From assembly GCF_018812025.1 (NCBI RefSeq), contig NC_063061.1, forward strand, positions 36,386,366 through 36,450,365: a DNA stretch of 64,000 bases, written 5' to 3'. Positions 37,701-49,189 of this stretch are shown here, piece by piece; positions within the stretch are counted from its first letter, which is position 1, and each line of letters starts with the position of its first letter. Source of the DNA: Megalobrama amblycephala (lineage: Eukaryota > Chordata > Actinopteri > Cypriniformes > Xenocyprididae). The position numbers were made by a program, and so were the translations under genes. Below the pieces are notes generated by a model. It searched no databases. It was given only the letters and a program-made list of their open reading frames with translations, and had not been told where the DNA came from.

Positions 37701-40700
37701 CAAGCATATATCTTGTATTTTTCTTAGTGTCGTAGTAGGCGTCAAGAGAGTCAAGCATTTGTGCTGCAGAACGCCCATGTGATCTGCTGCACTCTCAGCA
37801 CCAGTGGAAGTATTGTCCTCGAGAATGCATTCCGTCGACTGGGACATGAACCATTTAGCTGTGTTATCATCGATGAGGTGCTAAAATCTTTTATTAGTTG
37901 TGGTTCCATTTAAATGTTTTTTTTTTGTTTTGTTTTTTTTCCCCAGTTGTTGATTTGTTGTTTGTTTGTTTTTTTTATTTAAACAAATACTAAAGTAGTA
38001 AGATTATAAATACTCTTACCATTTATTGACATCTCCAATGAAGTGAATCCCTTACCGCTAGTACAACAGTTAAAGGGTTAGTTCACCCAAAAATGAAAAT
38101 TGGCATTATTGACTCACCCTCATGTCGTTCCAAACTCGTAAGACCTTCGTTAATCTTCGGAACACAAATGAAGATATTTTAGATTTAGTCCGAGAGCTTT
38201 CTGTCCCTCCATTGAAAATTTATGTACGGTATACTGTCCATGTCCAGAAAGGTAATAAAAACATCATCAAAGTAGTCCATGTGACATCAGAGGGTCAGTT
38301 AGAATTTGTTGAAGCATCGAAAATACATTTTGGTCCAAAAATAACAAAAACTACGACTTTATTCAGCATTGTCTTCTTTTCCGGAATCCATTCCATTGAA
38401 CTGATTCCATTGAATCCTTTCATCTGTCGGCGTTGGTAATGCACTTTTACGTCGCCGTGGTTGTTTTTGGCGATTAGGACATCCGTGACATTTTGAAGCA
38501 TCGAAAATACATTTTGGTCCAAAAATAACAAAAACTACGACTTTATTCAGCATTGTATTCTCTTCCGGGTCTGTTGTCAATTCGCGTTCACGACTCCGCC
38601 TCTTCTTCTTTCCTGTTTTACGGTGGTTGGCATCCAGCTTATTGGTGCATTACCGCCCCCTTCTGCTCTGGAGTGTGGTTCACGACTCCGCAGTGACGCT
38701 GCTGATGCAAGACGCTGCTGACGTGTTATCTGGTGCGCCCGAGCTTCGTTTACAGTCTGAGGGGAATCAATTCAATGGAATCAATTCAATGGAAAGGATT
38801 CCGGAAGAGAATACAATGCTGAATAAAGTCGTAGTTTTTGTTATTTTTGGACCAAAATGTATTTTCGTTGCTTCAAAAACTTCTAACTAACCCACTGATG
38901 TCACATGGACTACTTTGATGATGTTTTATTACCTTTCTGGACATGGACAGTATACCATACATACGTTTTCAATGGAGGGACAGAAAGCTCTCAGACTAAA
39001 TCTAAAATATCTTAAACTGTGTTTCGAAGATGAACGGAGGTCTTGCGGGTTTGGAACGACATGAGGGTGAGTCATTAATGACATAATTTTCATTTTTGGG
39101 TGAACTAACCCTTTAAGAAAACACAATCAAGACTAATTGTTTATAATATCATACACTTTATTTGGCTTTTGTCATAGTGCACATTTAGCATTGATATAAA
39201 CCATTATATTTGGTAAATTAACATTCTAAACATACTAATGTTCCCAACCAATAGCCACTTTGTCTTTGCACATTTGTAGGCTAGTCAGGCCAAAGAAACT
39301 GAGACGCTGATTCCCATGCTTTACAGAAGTCCTTCCATAATCCTTGTTGGTGATCCCAACCAGCTTCCACCAACCGTTGTCTCCCAGGTAACCCACCATT
39401 ATTAGCAATAAAGCATTTGAATTACCAGCATATAAACCCATACATTTATTCGTAAAATTCTTTTTTGCTTTGCCTTGTTGTAAATTATGACATTAAATAT
39501 AAATGACAAAGTTTTACTGCACATTTAATTTACTGTATTATTTTGTGCAAGATATGAAAATGTGATGTGTTTTTTTTTTTTTTTTTTTTTTTTTTTTCAA
39601 TGTGTATGTGTGTTTGAACAGAAAGCAAAGGAGTTTGGCTATGACCAATCTCTTATGGCAAGGTTATGCAAGAATCTTCATCCATCAAACCCACAACTCT
39701 CGCCCATCCTCCTCCTCAGCGTGCAGTATCGCATGCACCCGGACATCTGTGAATTCCCCTCAAAGTACATCTACAACAGTGCTCTTCAGAACGACTGGTA
39801 CGCACACACGTCTTTGTCTGGGAATTTTACCCTCAAAGCATATTGTAGGGAGGGAGAGAGATGAGAATGCTTTGAAATCAGACTACTCACCATGTTTATG
39901 ATGTGTAGGCAGGGGCAGTGCAGGGAGTATGATCAGGAGCAGTGGACTATAACCAAGTCTGAATTAAGACTCCTAAGGTCATTGAGAGGACCGTGCATGT
40001 GGTGAGTGCTCAACACAATGAGCAGCTAACTGCACGCTAAACCGGGACACTGCAGACCTCAAGACGTGTTCCAGTGATATGGATGTTGCCAACTTATTTG
40101 TGCTCTACTCCCACTTTGCTGTGAAGGCCTATTCATACCGAGAATACAATGAAGAAAGGTCTATTTTACCAAGAGCCACATGAATACAATACAATAATTC
40201 ACATGCTTTATCAAAGGTGATGTGTGCGGCACAAAAATTGAAACCAATCCTGTAGACTCGCTCTATTTTGTGGATGCGTAGTGTGTCTCTCGCACATTTG
40301 ACACAGTTTCAATATCGATTGAACTGTGATATTGTGATGCAACCCATATTGTGAAGTTGCTGGTGAAACCTACCACTATTATTTAGTGATGGTGTGATTA
40401 TAGGATTATTCAGTTTGACAATGTCAATAATAGGTTTATCTTTTCATTCCTGGAATTAATGCATCTTCTATTAATGGAATTAATGCACACATAAATCTCA
40501 GTGTGACAAGGCCTTGAATTTTACAATTTTTGCAGCTTTATTAACCATATTAATTATTTACAATCACAAAGGGACACTTTAGTTGTGCCAAAAACATCTT
40601 AATGCCATTACTGGGTAGAATTTATTTACCCATTTCTTTATTAAATCCCAAGTTGCATCCTCCCCCAAAGTTAATCTGCATTGCAAGGTGTGACAAAAAG

Positions 40701-43700
40701 TAACGTCTGCACGCAAAGGTCATCAAGTAGAAATGAGGGCTTCTGATTTGTGTACTTTTATCCAACAGTGAGACCGCTCAGAAACGCTGTTCCTTCACCT
40801 GGCCCTTCAAGCCTTACAAAGTGTTTGACGTGACGGATGGGAGAGAGATGAAGGAAAGAGAGTAAGAAATGGAGGATTGTGGGTGGGACTTTACTGCCTC
40901 TTGTGTCTGAACACTTAACTTATTGTGTTTCTCTATTGGTCAGTTCATTTGTGAACCCAAAAGAGGTCAGTTTGGTCTTGCTGCTGTTGAAACTGCTGGG
41001 CGAGAAGCAGTCAGTGCGAGTGGGTGTCATCACACCCTACAATGCCCAGAAACAACTCATACTGGAGTCCATTAGGGGTTCAGGCATCAACAAACAACTT
41101 CAGTGAGTGCAGATTTTCTTACAAAGAAAGTTTTTCATAGTCTTTCATCAAAGTGTAACTTTCTCCCATTTTACTGCAGCATGCCACAATAAATAATATA
41201 GTCTTGCATTTTTGTACAATAAAATGTTTTAAATGCACTCTTGAAAATATATACTTTAATTTTAATGCAGTTGTATTATAACACGTGTACCTGTGTTTTA
41301 GGGTGGAAATAGATACTGTCGATGGCTTTCAGGGCAGAGAAATGGACTGCATCATTGTGTCTTGTGTAAGAGCTAGCAGTGAAATGGGTTCCATTGGGTA
41401 AGTGTGTGTAACATCATTGTGACCTAATGAAATGTTCATGTTTCTGGTTCAAACATTACAGTATTTCTTTCTTTTTAAGGTTTGTTGGAAATCGGCAGAG
41501 GATGAATGTAACCATTACCAGAGCCAGATTTAGTCTCTTCATACTGGGACATCTACGCACACTCAGGGTAATGTGCAGATTTATACACTCGCTTGTCTTG
41601 ACCCACCAGAAGAGGTGCTGTTGCATACTTCTAAAGGCCCATTCAACGAAAACAATAAAGATATAGTTTTAAAAATCGCTCTAAATATAAAAGAACAGCA
41701 CTGTCCACACCACAGCTATAATGATATAGAGAAACGATATTGTTGGGATCACTTTCAGAATGATTTCTTTCCAGCTGTTGAATGATAAAACACTGACAGC
41801 CAATCAGAATCCATTCTAATTTAAGGGCTCATGCATTTAAAATGACATTGCAGAGAAGTTAATCGCCGAGGTCCAGAAAAAGCCACCGCTGTTTGACAAA
41901 ACAAACCCCCTTTTCAAAAATACTTTAAAGAAAATGGATATATTGAATGCTTAGAAGTTGCATTGAAAAAGACTAGGGGCATATTCTTCATACCTCGCTT
42001 AATACATCTGAGATGATTTGACAGATGCCAGATCTTCTAATCGTGATAACTGAACTCTGGCTGATTTGGTTCTTCAAACGAATTTGCAGATTGGATTAAA
42101 ATATCTGGATTAAGTTGTCTAAGATGTTCTCGTGTTCCATGAAAAGGGCAGATGTATCGATACACGAAACCACGATCAGCAATGCAGCGATTGGCTGGAG
42201 TCAAGACTGCAACGTAATGACATCATAGAATGAGAAAAGACACCTGACGAAAAACTTGACAAATTTCTAGACATTTATAAGGAAACAGCCATGCGAATAA
42301 ATGACAGAAGAACGACATAAATGTTATAATAGATAAATGAAATGTGCAATATTTTTTTTTTTTTTTTTTTTTTTTATACATGATTACCCAATTATTTAGG
42401 CTATATTCACAATTTCTAGTATTTGTACAGGCAATTTTTTTTTATTTCAATGTTGTAATTAGTAACTAATCAACCTTTGAAGCATATTTGACAGCATTAA
42501 TTAAAGTTTCTTAAGGGTCAAGATCAAGTTATCTGCATCTCCTGCGCTTCATCAAGCCACTCCCATAATATCTGTCGCGGTTCAAATGCACAAATGCATG
42601 TACGGCATAGACATCTGTACATCATAAGTGTAAGACTCCAATAAAAATTACGTAATTATTCCCTCACGAATGAATCTCTCAAAGAGTAAAACTGTCGGTG
42701 TCTATATTATGACACTACACGGCATTATAATATTATTTGCAAATTTGTTTTTAAATCATTATTATTGTCCCTGGTTTACATTAGGGTACTCTTGTGGGAA
42801 AGTAGCAGTGGTTGGGACAGACTTTAAGCATCACCTCCGCTTAAAAAGATGCAATCTAATCCTGTTTACATGAAATAAGCCTGCTCCTGAGCAGGTTTGA
42901 GTTTACGGACCTGTCGCTATGACAGCAAGTCCAGGATGAGCGTCGAAGAACCGAACAATCCAAGATCATGCCAAATCGCCATCAGTCAAATCCAGCTAAG
43001 TGAGTTAGCGACGTACGAAGAATATGCCCTAGGTGTTATTATTGCACTATATTGACTTTGTCAGCCAAATTCACCGTTAGATTAGATCGATTACACTAGC
43101 TATTCATTCAAGACATAGCATGCTGAGGACATCTGCTGGTGTAAATGCAACAGGAACTGCAAAAACCTGTTATACACCCTTTGAAACACAGCAAGTGGGC
43201 TTAGAATAAACAGACCGTTATCGTTCGTTGGTGTGGACGCAAATATAGTTCTCGTTCTTGTGAACGGGGCTTAAGAGCTTTTAATGCTGTTTTAATGAAA
43301 TCGACACATTTCTGCAGGAACAAAGTGATTGGGGAGCGTTGATTGAGGATGCTGGGAGACGGGAAGCTATAATCAAAACGACGCAAAGAGATTTTGAAAG
43401 CAACGTCAAGAAGATTCTTAAACGAGATCCGCCGACTCGCAGTCTCTCTCATCCCCCTCTTGCGAGATCAAGCACCGTGACCGCACCTGTTCCGCATTCT
43501 CCTATGGAAATCGAGCCCGGCCCCGCGCCACACTCCCACCGTGACATGAGCAGCGGTCAGGCACAGCAGCCTATGCCACGTCTGATACCATTGGAATGCC
43601 CTAAAGACCCACGGAACAGCGACAGGCCCACAGATCCACGGTTTACAGAGCGGCGGCCAATCAGAGAACAGGCACAGGACAGGCGGGGCTTACCGGCGCC

Positions 43701-43818
43701 ACGCCTCCCAACACACAGAGCTAATTCGTACGATGCTGACTCTCAAAGTACCGGCCAATCTTCCAGATACTCTTCAAAACACCGCGGTTTCTCGCCGCCA
43801 AGACGACACAGGAGATAA
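23079..43818 (+). CDS. setx: senataxin, SF1B RNA/DNA helicase (24 coding exons, complete)
   Basis: Nuclear Upf1-like helicase that unwinds R-loops and aids RNA polymerase II termination; the human gene is mutated in AOA2 and ALS4. Coding exons: 23079-23273, 28753-28960, 29989-30098, 30206-30425, 30833-30943, 31047-31221, 31652-31742, 31889-35362, 35496-35592, 35732-35902, 35982-36205, 36544-36696, 36808-36964, 37056-37157, 37256-37368, 37571-37642, 37728-37877, 39280-39387, 39622-39797, 40769-40861, 40944-41102, 41302-41397, 41480-41567, 43318-43818. They sum to 7044 nt (2347 aa; human about 2677), with all phases compatible. Order: conserved N-terminal domain (about 1-560), long disordered region, helicase core (about 1693-2180), basic/proline-rich tail ending RRHRR. 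The start ATG lies six bases into the first coding exon and gives MDKCLWC, matching the family's N-terminus. Shorter than the human protein mainly in the disordered exon and the C-terminal tail. Confidence 0.96.
25567..26115 (-). pseudogene. internally deleted Tc1-like transposon
   Basis: The minus strand encodes the end of a Tc1-type transposase (25577-25780, ending QAVIDAQGHMTYY) and, further upstream on that strand, the DNA-binding part (VSQSVISRLQQRHKETRR, then a GRPL hinge). The catalytic DDE middle is missing, fused at about 25770. Imperfect inverted ends TCAATGTCTCAATA (left) and the complement of TACTGAAACATTGA (right) survive. In setx intron 1. Not functional. Confidence 0.75.
26440..26785 (-). 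mobile_element. tRNA-derived SINE
   Basis: On the minus strand a tRNA-like head has box A-like TGGGCTAATGGTTAGC and box B GGTTCGATTCC, followed by a body with CACTAACTTGGATAGGTTAA and CCATACTTGGCC typical of fish SINEs. In setx intron 1. Not a functional tRNA: pairing of the arms is poor and the body continues. Confidence 0.7.
27480..27615 (+). repeat. LINE 3' tail
   Basis: CTTGGCCAGGACCCTCTTGT ... TTTCCTGGTTAAATAAAGGT is a familiar 3' end of a vertebrate non-LTR retrotransposon. Runs directly into the pentanucleotide repeat, as expected of a LINE terminal repeat. 5' end truncated; limits approximate. Confidence 0.6.
27616..27761. repeat. (TAATA)n pentanucleotide microsatellite
   Basis: About 29 uninterrupted copies of a 5-bp unit (ATAAT/TATAA). 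In setx intron 1. Likely polymorphic in length. Confidence 0.95.
29270..29630. mobile_element. foldback DNA element, family F5
   Basis: ACCTGGTATTAAGATGCG on the left mirrors CATCTTAATACCAGGT on the right; GGTCGATCGGATCAC pairs with GTGATCCGATTGACC. In setx intron 2. A partial copy starts at 57703. Confidence 0.75.
30426..30459 (+). repeat. poly(T) run next to setx exon 4 donor
   Basis: The intron begins GTCTG and continues as about 30 T. It may influence use of the weak donor or arise from a repeat insertion. Confidence 0.7.
31889..35362 (+). CDS. setx: setx exon 8, giant exon with disordered linker
   Basis: A single 3474-nt exon (residues 371-1528), matching the one very large exon of vertebrate senataxin. 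The first about 190 residues finish the N-terminal domain (for example STFLWFIPFV, CDKVTEFF). The rest is low in order: Ser/Pro/Lys-rich, with an acidic run at about 33070-33090. Short islands resembling human senataxin stand out: IVISDDEDSDNDE (820-832, a SUMO-interaction-type motif), SQVFEFE, residues 1058-1110 starting TPAIVPPKK, the FLTQ...DM repeats (1264 and 1290 onward), and the KPG-PP...TTKIY block. The last about 60 residues lead into the helicase. Confidence 0.95.
36544..41567 (+). CDS. setx: setx helicase-core exons (SF1B motifs)
   Basis: Twelve exons carry all expected SF1 motifs in order: Q-motif region with Q1698, Walker A GPPGTGKS (1723-1730), motif Ia APSNAA (1767-1772), Walker B VIIDEA (D1940-E1941, split from A1942 by an intron), motif III GDPNQLPP (1965-1972), motif IV QYRMHP (2012-2017), motif V TVDGFQGRE (2125-2133) and motif VI MNVTITRAR (2160-2168). 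No key residue is missing, so the enzyme is predicted to be active. Motif II reads DEASQA where human reads DEAGQS. Exons 14-16 code for the charged inserted helices between motifs Ia and II. Confidence 0.95.
38070..39116. mobile_element. foldback DNA transposon, family F3, in setx intron 17
   Basis: Ends TTAAAGGGTTAGTTCACCC and GGGTGAACTAACCCTTTAA, arms of several hundred bp. A 62-bp block (about 38311-38372) is repeated directly at 38492-38553 and inverted at about 38812-38875. No transposase. Confidence 0.8.
39569..39598 (+). repeat. poly(T) run before setx exon 19
   Basis: About 30 T, 20-odd bases before the acceptor TTTGAACAG| at 39621. It could act as the polypyrimidine tract. Confidence 0.7.
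41973..43032. mobile_element. foldback DNA transposon in setx intron 23
   Basis: Left end CTAGGGGCATATTCTTC mirrors right end GAAGAATATGCCCTAGG; about 1.06 kb with a T-run at 42350-42377 and no coding capacity. Fragments of another element ('GTGTGGAC', 'GAACGGGGCT') border it near 41640-41720 and 43200-43275. Confidence 0.65.
43318..43818 (+). CDS. setx: setx last coding exon, C-terminal tail
   Basis: This exon begins right after motif VI (GHLRTLR|EQSDWGALIEDAGRREAII) and encodes 166 residues. After about 40 conserved residues that end the helicase, the tail becomes rich in Pro, Arg and Ser, with repeated DPR/RPxDPR units and a basic end (PPRRHRR) that could serve as a nuclear localisation signal. 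Stop TAA at 43816-43818. It is much shorter than the human tail. Confidence 0.93.
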   Translation, partial: EQSDWGALIEDAGRREAIIKTTQRDFESNVKKILKRDPPTRSLSHPPLARSSTVTAPVPHSPMEIEPGPAPHSHRDMSSGQAQQPMPRLIPLECPKDPRNSDRPTDPRFTERRPIREQAQDRRGLPAPRLPTHRANSYDADSQSTGQSSRYSSKHRGFSPPRRHRR

Positions 43819-44715
43819 ATTCATTATCCATGTTTTTATTTGTCATTAAAGCTTCACGGCAATGCATTAAGAGAGATGTTTCTTCCTCATGTCATGTTCT
43901 GTTTTGAAAGCCCACCATGCACAAAGAGTCTGTATTAACTCTTTCTCAGGCAAAGGCAATTAGCTTGATGAATTCGTTTGATGGCAATGCTTCCTCCTAA
44001 TCATCCTCTGCTGCTAAACATGCAGTGAATAACTATTTTATTCATGAAGAGGGATGCAACAGATTTAGTTTTTTGGACCTTGTGCTCATCTCCCCCCCCC
44101 AAAAAAAAAGAAAAAAAGGAAAAGTATTAATGCAATAACTGCACTTTCTTGAGCTGTTGGACTTGTTCAAAAATATCCAATTTTTGGTCTGTATAGTTTG
44201 TCACTTATTTGAATGTCGCTTTGCTTTAAGGTTTGTTGCAGGGAAGGGTTTGCTGTGCGAGTGTGTTGTGCATGAATGCAGGGCCGTTTGTGTTTGGTTG
44301 TTTTATACTGACTTTTAACATACAGGATGTGGTGATGAGGTGTTTTCTGTTAAATTGGATTTATATTTGATTGAGCCAACTGTTAGAATAGATTGTACAG
44401 GTAATTTTGATTACAGCCATTATTCAGGAGGAGTTGAAGAAGGCCAAGAACGGAACCAGGGGAAATCTTCCTTAACATTTTAATTTCAAACATAAGATGT
44501 CATGTGTTTGAGTTGTAAATGAGAGTTAAGTTTAACATTTGTACAGTGGAAGCATATATCAGCCAGACACCTGGAGATTGAGAAATCGACTACTGTGGTG
44601 TTTTTCTTGAGTTTTATCTTTTGTGTGACCAGTTTTACAAAAGTGTACGACAGCCTTTGTTTTGTACCAATGCACTTTTTGTAGACAGGAAATTAAAAAG
44701 TTTCCCTTTTTTTTT
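43819..44715 (+). terminator. setx: setx 3' UTR with poly(A) signal candidates
   Basis: Non-coding tail of setx. ATTAAA occurs at 43845-43850, only 27 bp past the stop, and again at 44692-44697 followed by a T-rich stretch, which looks like a classic 3' end. A further AATAAA at 46084-46089 would allow a longer form. Which is used cannot be decided from sequence. Confidence 0.45.
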
Positions 44716-45220
44716 TTTTTTTTTCTACTTTTGTATTATGAGAATCACTGCACCAATTGATTCTTGAAGCCGTGCAACTGTTCATGTTAGTGATCTTGAG
44801 TGATCCACTAAATCATATCATGGTAGTCTATTTTTCCCACTGGGAATCCATATTTTTTTAAATGCACTGAAATGAATGAATACTTTTGTGTATATGAACG
44901 TTGATCAATCAATATATCGACCTCATTCTCCCTCCCCTCAGGTCTCTTAATATGCATTTTGTTTGTCCATGTAACCTATGCTTTACTGAAGCAATAAGCC
45001 GCTCGAGCCTATGCTTTTATTTTACTATGGTAAAAGGCTTTTCATATGTGCTCCTCAATGAGATGTCCTTTATTTTTGCAGACGTTTTATATTTTACATT
45101 TTGAAATACTAATATTTCTTAGCTTGCGTAGATTTGAACCCTGTGGAACAAAAAAAGCTACTTTTTTTTACATTTTTAAATTGAAGGTGGCAGCGGTAAA
45201 ACGTGCGAGTGTCTCTTTCA

Positions 45221-45233
45221 CCACTAGGTGGCG
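45221..45233 (+). promoter_or_regulatory. CTCF-type core motif
   Basis: CCACTAGGTGGCG fits the vertebrate CTCF core consensus CCASYAGRKGGCR at every position. It lies between the 3' ends of setx (+) and ntng2 (-). The call is based on the motif alone. Confidence 0.45.
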
Positions 45234-46579
45234 TAAGACTTCTAGGTTTATACCAGTTTGTCATGCCCCAGTTTTAAGTCCAAGCAACATTATACTCTCT
45301 AAAGGTCTGTGCAGGCCCACATAATCTCTGCTCATAAACCTCAGTAGAAAGCTTCACAGATTTCTGCAGCAGATTTTACAACCCAAACTTTTGTAGAACA
45401 CTTCATTTGTGTTCAGCCTTGTGGAGTTTTGTTGCATTAGTGTTTTATGGTGGAATCATGATACAGAAATGTATTTGCTATTGTTCAAAGATAACCTGAA
45501 TCATTGTAAAGTACCACTTGTGTTTAGAATAGCTGGAGGTTTATGATGTGACTTATACTGCAAACAATTCTGAAAAGCTCAAACCTGTAGATGACCCACG
45601 CTCATTCCCTTTAACACCTATTTGTGCGCCTGTTTGTATGTGCATCATCTTTTTAATCATGTTTCTACCTGAAGGAGGAAGCTTTGGATTCATAAGGAGC
45701 CATTTTGACGTGTTCTTCCTGTGTGCCGTATTGATCTTCTGAGGAAGGTAATCAATGCTTGCTGACTAAGGTGAAAGCTGGATCCTCTCAGGTGCAGGAC
45801 ACTTTGCTACTGTGACGTGACGCAGCACTTTTCGCTCATCAGAAAGATGCCGGGTCAGCAGGGCCTCTGGAATCTTGCTTTTGTTGTAATTTTACGTTAT
45901 TGGAGCAGCATCCTGTTTGTTGTCTCACTGGCTCGGGTGTCATTTTCAGATATTTCATAAAGTCCGATGACCGCACAGACCAAATATAAAAAACTCTCTG
46001 GGTTCCTGTACGACTGTTATATAAGACTCAGTAGAAGATTTGATTGGGTCACTGTTATTATGTCTTAATATACTGGATGCAATAATAAACTCACAATTTT
46101 TAAAGTTAAAAATATCATTACATACTACAGTTTATGTAGTCATACTATTATAATGAAGTGAACTTTAAATCATTAATTTTTTTGGTTTAAGTGCATGTTG
46201 AAATGTTTGTCATGTCCCAGGTGCAGCGCTAATCTGTAAAATGATAAACTGACAATTAAGATATATTGGGGGTTTTTTTTTCTTCCTTTTTTAAATCAAA
46301 TTATTACAATGCAAACAAAACATTTTCTTGAAAATGTTGTTTTAATTGTAATGAGTTATAGGTGTTTACTTTTTCCTCAATATCACTTTCCATAATACTA
46401 TTATGCAAATGCTATTTCCTAAATGACATCCTACAGGAAGTGACATCATTTTAGAGGGAAAACTACAGAGCAAACACCAGTATTAATAATAGATTTGATG
46501 GATTCTTTTGGTGTTTTGTGGTATTAGTTGGTTTGGCTCACTTTAAAACATCCTATTTGATGAAATCAGAGAAATTTGT

Positions 46580-46762
46580 ACACTGTAAAAAAATATTTTT
46601 CAAGTCTGAAATAAAACAGACTATTTCAGTCTTTCTACTTCAAAATGTAACATTTAATTCATGATGCTACTTACTGATTCTTTGTAATCATTTATTTACT
46701 GAAATTTACCAGCAATTTCTGAGTGAAAATTGTTTCTACACCAATTTCTTTTTTCAGGTGTA
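46580..46762. mobile_element. small foldback element, family F6 copy 1
   Basis: TACACTGTAAAAA at left and TTTTTTCAGGTGTA at right; contains CAATTTCTGAGTGAAAATTG and GTTTCTACACC. Inverted copy at about 51768-51966; a longer relative at 59691-60303. Confidence 0.55.
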
Positions 46763-47228
46763 CTCAGTTACTTACACCGTCATGTAAGTTATGTTCTAGT
46801 ATATTTTTTTTATAAGACATTTCAGATATATTTACACTGTGATTTACACCATATGTCTCCCTGAACTTGACATGCTCTTGCACTTGCAATAATGATAGTA
46901 ACCTCTTCTTTTGGCCTTCAAGATAAGGGTAACAAAGCCTGCTCTATAACACTGTAGGCTTCACCCTAGCTGAACTTGAACCTGTATAATAGTAATCTGT
47001 TCTTTGGCCTTCAACATTAGATAAATGTTTCAAACAGGCCATGCCACTATTAGGGAGAAGCTAAAAGTTTTGATAAAAACTGTAGCTAATTAAAGAGTTG
47101 GAAGGTACCCAACTGTGTGTTTTTGCATTGACTGTTTGAAGATGAAGTGGCAAAAACCTGTAAATGAGGTCATTGGTCAAGAACAGTGAAAAAAAACCCA
47201 AAGTAAATATTTTATATAGAAATATTTA

Positions 47229-48958
47229 TATAGGGGTGGTTGATTATGATTTGACTTTTTTAACTTTAGTTAGTGTGTAATGTTGCTGTTTGATCATAAA
47301 CATCTGCAAAGTTACGACGCTCAAAGTTCAATGCAAAGGGAGATATTTTCTTTTACAGAAATCACTTTTTAAGGACGACAACAAACGGCTGGTAGGGACT
47401 ACAACGAGATTCTTCCCGGGTTGGTGACACCACAAACCCTAAAATTTACATAAACCCCGCCCCTGAGAACACACAACAAAGGGGGTCATTTTACGCTGGA
47501 CTGCTTCACCAAAGATGGCCAATTTAAAGGTGCCGTAGAATGTCTTTTTAAAAGATGTAATATAAGTCTAAGGTGTCCCCTGAATGTGTCTGTAAAGTTT
47601 CAGCTCAAAATACTCCGTAGATTTTTTTTTAATAAATTTTTTTAACTGCCTATTTTGGGGCATCATTAAATATGAGCCGATTCAGGCTGCGGCCCCTTTA
47701 AATGCTCACTCTCCCCACCCACGGAGCTCGTGCTTGCCTTAAACAGCATAAACAATGTTTACACAGCTAATATAACCCTCAAAATGGATCTTTACAAAGT
47801 GTTCGTCATGCAGCATGTCTAATCACGTAAGTACGGTATTTATTTGGATGTTTACATTTGATTCTGAATGAGTTTGATAGTGCTCCGTGGCTAACGGCTA
47901 ATGCTACACTGTTGGAGAGATTTATAAAGAATGAAGTTGTGTTTATGAATTATACAGACTGCAAGTGTTTAATAATGAAAATAGCGACGGCTCTTGTCTC
48001 TGTGAATACAGTAATAAACGATGGTAACTTTAACCACATTTAACAGTACATTAGCAACATGCTAACGAAACATTTAGAAAGACAATTCACAAATATCACT
48101 AAAAATATCATGATATCATGGATCATGTCAGTTATTATTGCTCCATCTGCCATTTTTCGCTATTGTCCTTGCTTGCTTACCTAGTCTGATGATTCAGCTG
48201 TGCACAGATCCAGACGTTAATACTGGCTGCCCTTGTGTAATGCCTTGAACATGGCTGGCATATGCAAATAATGGGGCCGTACATATAAATGATCCCGACT
48301 GTTACATAACAGTCTGTGTTATGTTGAGATTCACCTGTTCTTTGGAGGTTTATATAAGAAGGAGAAAACAACAGTGTTTGAGACTCACTGTATGTCATTT
48401 CCATGTACTGAACTCTTGTTATTCAACTATGCCAAGATAAATTCAATTTTTAATTCTAGGGCACCTTTAACACTGGATTTGCACAAAAGATGAACATGAC
48501 GGCACATGCTAGTGGATGAGTTGAATCAACTCCACAGCAACTACGTCAATTTATCCACTAACCATTCAGAAACGTCCAGTTTCATTGTAAAAGTTGTAAC
48601 TTCTTCTCTCCATCATCTCCAAAGTCTCTCCATCAGTGTCGACTCCGGTTTGAACAATGTAAGGCTGAACACCGTTACTGACAATCCTCATTTTGGCTGC
48701 GTGAGATTCTCCAGCTTTGTTGTTGTTGAGCTGTTAAAGCTCCGCCCTCTTCTGGAAAGGGGGCGGGAGCAGCAGCTCATTTGCATTTAAAGGGACACAC
48801 ACAAAAACGGCGTGTTTTTGCTCACACTCAAATAGGGGCAAATTTGACAAGCTATAATAAATTATCTGTGGGATATTTTGAGCTGAAACTTCAGACACAT
48901 TCTGGGAACACCAGAGACTATTACATCTTGTGAAAGGGGAATTATAGGTCCCCTTTAA
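47229..48958. mobile_element. outer element of a nested transposon pair
   Basis: A familiar cyprinid repeat body (GGGTTGGTGACACCACAAAC; CCCCGCCCCTGAGAACACA) begins about 47229, is interrupted at 47523, resumes at 48471 and ends GGTCCCCTTTAA at 48958. No ORF of interest. Left limit approximate. Confidence 0.6.
47523..48470. mobile_element. inner element nested in 47229-48958
   Basis: TTTAAAGGTGCC at left and GGGCACCTTTAA at right. Interior resembles the outer element's right part (GTGTCTGTAAAGTTTCAGCT against its mirror at about 48885-48910), so the two families are related. Confidence 0.65.
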
Positions 48959-49189
48959 CACCAGCATATTTGTGTTTTAACAGTTACAGTTCAAAAGGAG
49001 TGTGTGTGTGTGTGTGTTTAAGATATTATTACAAATTGTGATTTTTATGTGGTGCTGAAGAAATGACCGACACACAAACAACTCAAACATGGCCAAGTAA
49101 CAGTCACATTTACTGTAATGTTTACAGTGTCATAAAATTCCATTCAGTTCTTTTAGTTTTGTAAATAAAGCCCATCCCATACATTTCAG

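Larger units (their letters stand above)
44716..47228. other. intergenic, between convergent setx and ntng2
   Basis: No gene is seen. It contains a perfect CTCF-core match at 45221-45233 and a short foldback element at about 46580-46762. The remainder is AT-rich sequence without recognisable coding potential. Confidence 0.5.

Noticed and set aside
48741..48753. Second CTCF-like site (CGCCCTCTTCTGG)
   Set aside because: Has a mismatch to the consensus and belongs to a repeat body present in many copies.
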